11,853 nucleotides of DNA from Pseudomonadota bacterium (GTDB lineage Bacteria; Pseudomonadota; Gammaproteobacteria; Burkholderiales; Burkholderiaceae_C): NCBI GenBank assembly GCA_023415035.1, contig JAEZLX010000171.1, positions 1-11,853 on the forward strand. Reading direction: 5' to 3'. Below the pieces are notes generated by a model. That model was not told the DNA's origin. It worked only from the letters and a program-made list of their open reading frames with translations, and did no database searches. This document shows positions 1 to 4,979 of this stretch, in pieces (positions within the stretch are counted from its first letter, which is position 1; the number at the start of each line of letters is the position of its first letter). The translations under genes were made by a program, and so were the position numbers.

Positions 1-182
1 CTGGACAGCTGCTCGCCCAGCACACGGGCCATCACGTCCACCGGGCCACCCGGCACGAACGGGACGACGATGCGCACCGGCTTGGACGGATAGGCCGGCT
101 GCGCCACGGCGGGAGCCGCGGCGAAACCGGCGATGGCGGCAGCCAGTGCGAGGGTGGTGAGCTGGCGTCGTTGGATCTTCAT
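1..182 (-). CDS. Bug-family (TctC-like) periplasmic solute-binding protein, N-terminal part, cut by window edge
   Basis: Only the first 60 codons are inside the window; the gene continues to the left. The start is the ATG at 182-180, preceded by AGGAGA (complement of 189-194) at 6 nt. Residues 1-27 form a signal peptide: MKIQRRQ, then an Ala/Leu-rich core (about 9-22), then AVA before Q28, a typical signal peptidase I site. The RR pair at 5-6 followed by a hydrophobic core is faintly Tat-like, but the full Tat consensus is absent. The mature start, with YPSKPVRIVVPF (31-42) and PGGPVDVMAR (44-53), is the hallmark opening of the Bug receptors. Known for the family: these abundant betaproteobacterial periplasmic proteins bind small carboxylates and related ligands, and serve TctAB-type transporters or act as orphan receptors. 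Inference: it lies 46 nt downstream of the acetoacetyl-CoA synthetase gene on the same strand, so it is probably co-transcribed with it and may bind a related organic acid. The ligand cannot be read from the sequence. Confidence 0.9.
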   Translation of the reverse strand, partial: MKIQRRQLTTLALAAAIAGFAAAPAVAQPAYPSKPVRIVVPFVPGGPVDVMARVLGEQLS

Positions 183-228
183 GCAATGTCTCCTGGAATG
201 AAAAGGAATGGATGTCTGTATCGGTCCG

Positions 229-2238
229 TCAGGCCTGGCTGGCGGCCGGGGCATTCAACTCGGCGGCCAGCTTCACGAAAAAGTCCATGCTGGACGGGTT
301 GGTCATGGCATCGGGGCTGGCCACCTTCTCCAGCGGCGCGCCCAGCAGCAGCTTGCGCACGGGCACTTCCATCTTCTTGCCCGTGAGCGTGCGCGGAATC
401 TCGTCGACCACGTAGACCTCGTTGGGCACGTGGCGCGCCGAGGCCTTGGTGCGGATCTGCTCGCAGATGGCCTGGCGCAGCGCGTCGTCCATCTGCACGC
501 CAGGCTGCAGCACGACAAACAGCGGCAGGAACGACGGCCTGCCAAGGTACTCCAGGTCGACGACCAGGCTGTCGCGCACCTGCGGCATCTCCTCGACCAC
601 GCGGTAGATCTCGGCGGTGCCCATGCGGATGCCGAAGCGGTTGATGGTGCTGTCCGAGCGGCCATAGATCACGGCGGTGCCGCGCGGGGTGAAACGGATC
701 CAGTCGCCGTGGCGCCAGACACCCGGGAAGGTATCGAAATAGCTGTCGCGGTAGCGCTGGCCGTCGGTGTCGTTCCAGAAGTACAGCGGCATCGAGGGCA
801 TGGGCTCGGTGATGACCAGCTCGCCCACCTCGTCGATGACGGGCTGGCCGGCCTCGTTGAAGGCCTTGGCCGCCACGCCAAGTTCGGGGCACTGGATCTC
901 GCCTGCGACCACCGGCAGGTTGGGCGCGCAGGCCACGAAGCCCGAGGCGATGTCGGTGCCGCCGCTGATGGAGGCCAGCCACACGTCCGGCTTGACTGCC
1001 TCGTACACCCAGCGGTAGGTCTCGACCGGCAGAGGCGAGCCGGTGGAGTTGATCGCCCGCAGCTTGTGCAGCGGCGCGAAGTCGCGCGGCCGCACGCCCT
1101 TTTTCATGCAGTTCATCAGGTAGGCCGCGCCGCAGCCGAGCAGCGTCACGCCCTGCTCGTCCAGGAAGCGCCACAGGGCATCGTCATCGGGCCAGGCCGG
1201 GTTGCCGTCGTACAGCACGGTGGTGGCTCCCACCAGCATCGCGCCGAGCATCATGTTCCAGACGATCCAGCCGGTGCCGCCCAGGAACAGCATGCGGTCG
1301 CCCTCGCGCACGTCGTGCTGCAGTGCCAGGGTCTTCAGGTGCGTGAGCACGATACCGCCGTGGCCATGCACCATGGCTTTGGGCAGGCCCGTGGTGCCCG
1401 ACGAATAGACGATCCACAGCGGGTGATCGAAGGCCACGCGCTCGTAGCGCATCTCGGCCGGCTCGGCCACCGCCTCGCTCCAGGCGATGCAGTCGCGCCA
1501 GCCGGTTTCGCGCTCGCCCGCACGCGGGCCGGGCACATGCACCACGGTCTTCACACTCGGCAGCGACTCCAGCAGCTTGACCACCGTCTCCTGGCGGTCA
1601 TGCAGCTTGCCGTTGTAGGAATAGCTGTCCGTGGCCAGCAGTACCTTGGGCTCGATCTGCGTCAGGCGGTCGAGCACGACCGAAGGCCCCATGTCGGGCG
1701 CGCAGCTCGACCACACCGCCCCCATGCTGGCGCAGGCCATCAGGGCAGCCACCGTCTCGACCTGGTTGGGCAGGTAGGAAGCCACCCGGTCGCCCGGCTG
1801 CACGCCGAGGCGTCGCAGCGTGGCGGCAAAGGCACCGGCCAGCTGCTGCAGTTCCGACCAGGGCACCGCGCGCGGCGCCTGCGTCTCGCTGCGCACAATC
1901 AGCGCCGGCCGGTCGTGCGACGCGTTGCGGAACACGTGCTCGGCGTAGTTCAGGCGTGCGTTCGGAAACCACTGCGCGCCCGGCATCTCGCGGCGGCCCA
2001 GCACCGGCTCGGGCGATCCGTCGGCCTGCACGTCGAAGTAATCCCAGATACTGCCCCAGAAGGTGTCGATGTGCTCCACCGACCAGCGCCACAGCGCCTG
2101 GTAGTCATCGAAGCGCAGACCGTGATGCTGCGCCAGCCATTGCTCGTAGTGCGCCAGCTTGGAAGCGGCAATGTCCGCCGCCGTCGGTGTCCACAGCACT
2201 TCGGGCGCTGCCTGTGCGCCCTGCTCCGTTTCGCTCAT
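229..2238 (-). CDS. Acetoacetyl-CoA synthetase (acetoacetate--CoA ligase)
   Basis: The 669-residue product is an acyl-adenylate-forming enzyme (ANL superfamily). It converts acetoacetate, ATP and CoA to acetoacetyl-CoA, AMP and PPi in the cytosol, feeding thiolysis or polyhydroxybutyrate synthesis. Visible motifs: an N-terminal acetyl-CoA-synthetase-type domain with HYEQWLAQHHGLRFDDY near 30-46; the ATP-binding P-loop YSSGTTGLPKAMVHGHGG at 278-295; SGGTDI at 425-430; the hinge motif GRSDSTINRFGIRMG at 526-540; and the catalytic lysine in LTGKKMEVPVRK, probably K621. The length and the NSTGSPLP (397-404) and SGGTDIASGF sequences fit acetoacetyl-CoA rather than acetyl-CoA synthetases. I chose ATG 2238-2236 (MSETEQ), because GAGGAG (complement of 2249-2254) stands 10 nt upstream. 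An in-frame upstream ATG at 2286 would add 16 unlikely residues and has no such site. It is divergent from the LysR gene, which is its likely regulator, and is followed by the Bug receptor gene. No key residue appears to be missing. Symbols in use for this family include acsA2 and aacS, so I leave the symbol blank. Confidence 0.95.
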   Translation of the reverse strand: MSETEQGAQAAPEVLWTPTAADIAASKLAHYEQWLAQHHGLRFDDYQALWRWSVEHIDTFWGSIWDYFDVQADGSPEPVLGRREMPGAQWFPNARLNYAEHVFRNASHDRPALIVRSETQAPRAVPWSELQQLAGAFAATLRRLGVQPGDRVASYLPNQVETVAALMACASMGAVWSSCAPDMGPSVVLDRLTQIEPKVLLATDSYSYNGKLHDRQETVVKLLESLPSVKTVVHVPGPRAGERETGWRDCIAWSEAVAEPAEMRYERVAFDHPLWIVYSSGTTGLPKAMVHGHGGIVLTHLKTLALQHDVREGDRMLFLGGTGWIVWNMMLGAMLVGATTVLYDGNPAWPDDDALWRFLDEQGVTLLGCGAAYLMNCMKKGVRPRDFAPLHKLRAINSTGSPLPVETYRWVYEAVKPDVWLASISGGTDIASGFVACAPNLPVVAGEIQCPELGVAAKAFNEAGQPVIDEVGELVITEPMPSMPLYFWNDTDGQRYRDSYFDTFPGVWRHGDWIRFTPRGTAVIYGRSDSTINRFGIRMGTAEIYRVVEEMPQVRDSLVVDLEYLGRPSFLPLFVVLQPGVQMDDALRQAICEQIRTKASARHVPNEVYVVDEIPRTLTGKKMEVPVRKLLLGAPLEKVASPDAMTNPSSMDFFVKLAAELNAPAASQA

Positions 2239-2374
2239 GGTGTCGTCTCTCCTCACGTGTCTGTCTCTGTGTGGCGGGCAGCGCAACTGCCGCCACCGGC
2301 GAACCCGCCACCATAGCCAAAGCGCACTCCGCCCGCTAGGTGCATGAACTTTCTAGGTGATATACGCTACACGT
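2239..2374. promoter_or_regulatory. Divergent control region between the acetoacetyl-CoA synthetase and lysR genes
   Basis: These 136 nt separate two divergent genes and must hold both promoters. Seen: an ATAC-N7-GTAT inverted repeat at 2362-2376, which contains T-N11-A (T2363, A2375), the classic LysR-type binding-site pattern. It overlaps the lysR start codon. Also seen: the direct repeat CTAGGTG at 2336-2342 and 2353-2359, 17 nt apart, and a TATACG hexamer at 2361-2366 that could be a weak -10 for lysR. On the minus strand, TATGGT (complement of 2310-2315) is a possible -10 for the synthetase gene. I found no convincing -35 for either gene. The binding site and promoters are inference from pattern alone. 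Confidence 0.5.
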
Positions 2375-3457
2375 ATGAACAAGCACTACGACCGGCTGGA
2401 GCTGCTGGAGACCTTCCTGCGCATCAGCGAAGCAGGTTCGCTCAGCCGTGCCGCGCGCCTTCTGGGCACCACGCAGCCGACCATCAGCCGGCGGCTGGCG
2501 GAACTGGAAGCGCGCATGGGCTGCCGGCTGATCCACCGCAGCACGTCCACCTTCTCGCTCACCGACGAAGGCCAGACCTTGCTGCAGGAGGCACGCGAGA
2601 TCGCCGAGCGCTGGGACGGCCTGTCCGACCGCCTGCAGGGGCGCAAGCGCCATCCCGAGGGGCTGCTGCGCGTGATCGGCCCCGCGGGCTACGGCGGTGG
2701 CTTTCTCACCGACGCGGTGACCGACCTGATGGCAGCCCACCCGCGCCTGCGCGTGGAGCTCATGCTCAGCGACCATTACGTCGACCTCGTCGCCTCCGGC
2801 GCTGAATGCTGCGTCTTCGTGGGACAAGTCCCCGACCAGGACATCATCTGCCGCACATTCGGGGCCATGCAGCGCATCCTCGTGGCCACGCCGGCGCTGC
2901 TCGCGCGACTGGGCGAAGTCACCATCGAGCGCCTGCCGCAGCTGCCCTTCATGGGCCTGGACTCGCACGTGGTGGGCACCGTGCGCCTGGAGCACCGCGA
3001 CGGCGGATCGCGCCTGGTCACACTGGACACGCCGTTCCGGACCGGCAGCCTCGCGGCCAACTACCGCGCCACCCTCAACGGGGCCGGCATCGGCTCGGCG
3101 GCGCTGTGGATGTGCCAGGCCGACATCGACTGCGGAAAACTCGTGCGGGTGCTTCCCGAATGGTCGCTCGCGCCCGTGGGTATCCACGCGGCGCTGCTGC
3201 CCGGACGCTACCGGCCGGCGCGCGTGAGCGCCTTCATCGAGGCTGTCCACGCCCACCTTCACTCGCTGAACGGTTTCATCCCGGCCGGTCAGACCTGCGA
3301 CAATAAGGGTTTTCCCCAGGGCTTCCCCGGAAGCCGCCCGCCACCCGATTGCGCAGGAGACCCGCTTGAAACACTCCCTTTCCCGCATTCAGCACGCCGG
3401 CATGCGTGCCAAGCTCATGACGGCAGACGAGGCTGCCGCCCTGATCCGCCATGGTGA
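2375..3457 (+). CDS. LysR-type transcriptional regulator with abnormal C-terminal tail (stop missing at the expected place)
   Basis: A 360-residue reading frame. Residues about 8-66 are a LysR winged helix-turn-helix domain, with GSLSRAARLLGTTQPTISRR at 21-40 as the recognition segment followed by LAELEARMGCRLIHR. Residues about 95-295 are a periplasmic-binding-protein-like effector domain of the CrgA-like group. Typical members have about 290-320 residues, but this frame continues for about 50 Pro/Arg-rich, non-family residues and overlaps the next gene by 92 nt (3366-3457). Both other forward frames stop at the normal end: TGA at 3267-3269 and TAA at 3304-3306. A one-base indel, real or a sequencing error, is therefore likely near the 3' end. 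I chose ATG 2375 (MNKHYDRLELLETF), which fits family starts. AGGTGA at 2355-2360 is 14 nt away, too far for a good ribosome site. A GTG at 2357 would add 6 residues. It probably controls the divergent synthetase gene and/or the downstream CoA-transferase gene. The inducer is unknown. Confidence 0.85.
   Translation: MNKHYDRLELLETFLRISEAGSLSRAARLLGTTQPTISRRLAELEARMGCRLIHRSTSTFSLTDEGQTLLQEAREIAERWDGLSDRLQGRKRHPEGLLRVIGPAGYGGGFLTDAVTDLMAAHPRLRVELMLSDHYVDLVASGAECCVFVGQVPDQDIICRTFGAMQRILVATPALLARLGEVTIERLPQLPFMGLDSHVVGTVRLEHRDGGSRLVTLDTPFRTGSLAANYRATLNGAGIGSAALWMCQADIDCGKLVRVLPEWSLAPVGIHAALLPGRYRPARVSAFIEAVHAHLHSLNGFIPAGQTCDNKGFPQGFPGSRPPPDCAGDPLETLPFPHSARRHACQAHDGRRGCRPDPPW
3320..3335 (+). other. 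Short perfect hairpin between the expected lysR end and the CoA-transferase gene
   Basis: GGCTTCC (3320-3326) and GGAAGCC (3329-3335) are perfect complements separated by CC. In RNA this gives a 6-bp stem with a four-base loop. No U-tract follows, so it is not a standard intrinsic terminator. It lies after the TAA at 3304-3306 and before the Shine-Dalgarno at 3355-3360. That placement would be natural if lysR really ends at or before 3306 and this stretch is an intercistronic spacer. Confidence 0.35.
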
Positions 3458-4901
3458 CAACGTCGGCATGAGCGGCTTCACCGGTGCCGGCTATCCGAAG
3501 GAGGTGCCCGCGGCGCTGGCGCGCCACATCGAGAAACACAACGCCGCCCAGCCCGGCTCCTTCCGCATCGGCGTGTGGACCGGCGCATCGACCGCGCCCG
3601 AGCTCGACGGCGCGCTGGCCAAGGTCGGCGGCATCGAGCTGCGCCTGCCCTACCAGTCCGACCCGACCTGCCGCCAGCGCATCAACGCCGGCGAGATGAA
3701 CTACATCGACATCCACCTCTCGCACGTGGCCCAGTTCGTGTGGTTCGGGTTCCTGGGCAAGCTCGACGTCGCGGTGGTCGAGGTGGCCGGCGTGCTGGAA
3801 GACGGCCGCCTGATCCCGACCTCTTCCGTCGGCAACAACAAGACCTGGCTGGAGCAGGCCGACCGCGTGATCCTGGAGATCAACCACTGGCATCCGACAG
3901 CGCTGGAAGGGATGCACGACATTTACTACGGCACCGCCCTGCCCCCGGACCGCCAGCCGATCCCGCTGACGCGCTCGGGCCAGCGCATCGGGGAGCCCTA
4001 CCTGCGCGTGGACCCGTCCAAAGTGGTCGCGGTGGTGGAAACCAACGCGCCCGACCGCATCTCGCCCTTCTCGCCGCCCGACGCCGTCTCGCAGCGCATC
4101 GCCGGCCACATCATCGACTTCCTCGGCCACGAGGTGAGCAAGGGCCGCCTGCCCAAGGACCTGCTGCCGCTGCAGTCGGGCGTGGGCAACACGGCCAATG
4201 CGGTCATGGCCGGTTTGAACAACGGCCCCTACCAGAACCTGACCGCCTACACCGAGGTGCTGCAGGACGGCATGCTGGAGATGCTCAAGTCCGGCAAGAT
4301 GGCCATGGCCTCGGCCACGGCGCTGTCGCTCAGCCCGGACGGCGTCAAGGAATTCATGGACAACCTGGATTTCTACCGCGAGCGCATCGTGCTGCGCCCG
4401 CAGGAGATCTCCAACCACCCCGAGATCATCCGGCGCCTGGGCATCATCGCCATGAACGGCATGATCGAGGCGGACATCTACGGCAATGTCAACTCCACCC
4501 ACGTCATGGGCACGCGCATCATGAACGGTATCGGCGGCTCGGGCGACTTCGCGCGCAACGGCTACCTGTCGATATTCATGACCGGCTCCGTGGCCAAAGG
4601 CGGCGCGATCTCGTGCATCGTGCCCATGGTCAGCCACACCGACCATACCGAGCATGACGTTCAGGTGATCGTGACCGAACAGGGACTGGCCGACCTGCGC
4701 GGCCTGGCACCGCGCGAGCGCGCGCGCCTGGTCATCGAGCGTTGCGCCCATCCGGACTACCGCGATGCGCTGCGCGACTATCTGGAACGCGCCGAGGCGC
4801 AAGGCCGCAGCGGCCGCTCCGGACTGCACACGCCCCACCTGCTGGGCGAGGCGCTTTCCTGGCACGCGCGCTACGAGGAACGTGGCGACATGCGGCCCTG
4901 A
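3366..4901 (+). CDS. Acetyl-CoA hydrolase / succinyl-CoA:acetate CoA-transferase family protein
   Basis: A 511-residue cytosolic enzyme of the class I CoA-transferase fold (Cat1/AarC/Ach1 family), which moves CoA between succinyl-CoA and acetate or a similar short acid. Family landmarks: GFTGAGYPKEVPAAL (37-51); the GVGNTANAVMAGL segment (272-284), which lines the CoA site; YTEVLQDG (295-302), whose E297 matches the catalytic glutamate that forms the glutamyl-CoA thioester; and GIGGSGDFARN (388-398), which matches the conserved glycine-rich oxyanion/CoA segment near the C-terminus. The length agrees with AarC-type enzymes (about 505). The start is TTG 3366, with AGGAGA at 3355-3360 and 5 nt spacing. 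The next in-frame ATG (3402) has no ribosome site and would remove 12 residues. It follows lysR on the same strand and may share its transcript. Substrate preference (acetate, propionate or acetoacetate as acceptor) cannot be told from sequence. Being next to a LysR gene and an acetoacetyl-CoA synthetase suggests a role in short-chain acid or ketone-body use. Confidence 0.93.
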   Translation: MKHSLSRIQHAGMRAKLMTADEAAALIRHGDNVGMSGFTGAGYPKEVPAALARHIEKHNAAQPGSFRIGVWTGASTAPELDGALAKVGGIELRLPYQSDPTCRQRINAGEMNYIDIHLSHVAQFVWFGFLGKLDVAVVEVAGVLEDGRLIPTSSVGNNKTWLEQADRVILEINHWHPTALEGMHDIYYGTALPPDRQPIPLTRSGQRIGEPYLRVDPSKVVAVVETNAPDRISPFSPPDAVSQRIAGHIIDFLGHEVSKGRLPKDLLPLQSGVGNTANAVMAGLNNGPYQNLTAYTEVLQDGMLEMLKSGKMAMASATALSLSPDGVKEFMDNLDFYRERIVLRPQEISNHPEIIRRLGIIAMNGMIEADIYGNVNSTHVMGTRIMNGIGGSGDFARNGYLSIFMTGSVAKGGAISCIVPMVSHTDHTEHDVQVIVTEQGLADLRGLAPRERARLVIERCAHPDYRDALRDYLERAEAQGRSGRSGLHTPHLLGEALSWHARYEERGDMRP

Positions 4902-4912
4902 CGGACCCGCAG

Positions 4913-4938
4913 AAAAAAACTGAAAATCTCCGAACAAA
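4913..4938. promoter_or_regulatory. Phased A-tracts upstream of the mrp operon
   Basis: Seen: A7 at 4913-4919, A4 at 4923-4926, then AACAAA at 4933-4938, so the A-tracts recur about every 10 nt. This is the only clearly AT-rich block in an otherwise GC-rich window. Such phasing is known to bend DNA or to act as an UP-like element upstream of promoters. Its role here is inference from position, just upstream of the mrpA start. Confidence 0.4.
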
Positions 4939-4962
4939 TGGCGTCTTTCAGACGCCATTTGT
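4934..4962 (+). terminator. Perfect 13-bp inverted repeat: probable terminator of the CoA-transferase gene, or operator for the mrp operon
   Basis: ACAAATGGCGTCT at 4934-4946 is the exact reverse complement of 4950-4962, with a 3-nt TTC loop. The A-rich left foot and U-rich right foot (ATTTGTCCTCT), and the position 33 nt after the CoA-transferase stop, fit an intrinsic terminator with an imperfect U-tract. The repeat also lies where the -35 region of a promoter serving mrpA would be. A DNA-binding dimer site is therefore the main alternative. Confidence 0.55.
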
Positions 4963-4966
4963 CCTC

Positions 4967-4979
4967 TACACTCGGACGT
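4967..4979 (+). promoter_or_regulatory. Candidate -10 element of the mrp operon
   Basis: TACACT at 4967-4972 matches four of six bases of the TATAAT consensus. It would place transcription initiation at about 4979-4980, on the mrpA start codon itself. No good -35 hexamer is visible at 16-18 nt spacing. A promoter is expected here because the spacer precedes a six-gene operon and follows a probable terminator, but the exact element is a weak call. Confidence 0.3.

Noticed and set aside
208..2316. A 702-residue open frame on the plus strand, antisense to the acetoacetyl-CoA synthetase gene and longer than it.
   Set aside because: Its translation is His/Arg/Gln/Gly-rich with no recognisable domain, as expected for the antisense of a GC-rich gene. 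The opposite strand has unmistakable family motifs throughout.
3276..4958. A 560-residue minus-strand open frame opposite the CoA-transferase gene.
   Set aside because: Composition is typical of a GC-rich shadow, it has no ribosome site, and the plus strand encodes a conserved enzyme over the whole span.
4913..4962. A-tracts and palindrome as an attachment site or mobile-element end.
   Set aside because: There are no flanking direct repeats, no integrase or transposase, and no second copy in the window.
4938..4979. An upstream ATG that would extend MrpA by 14 residues.
   Set aside because: It lies inside the perfect inverted repeat, lacks a ribosome site, and adds a polar Arg-rich stretch before the family-typical start MSLFLLLLLPF.
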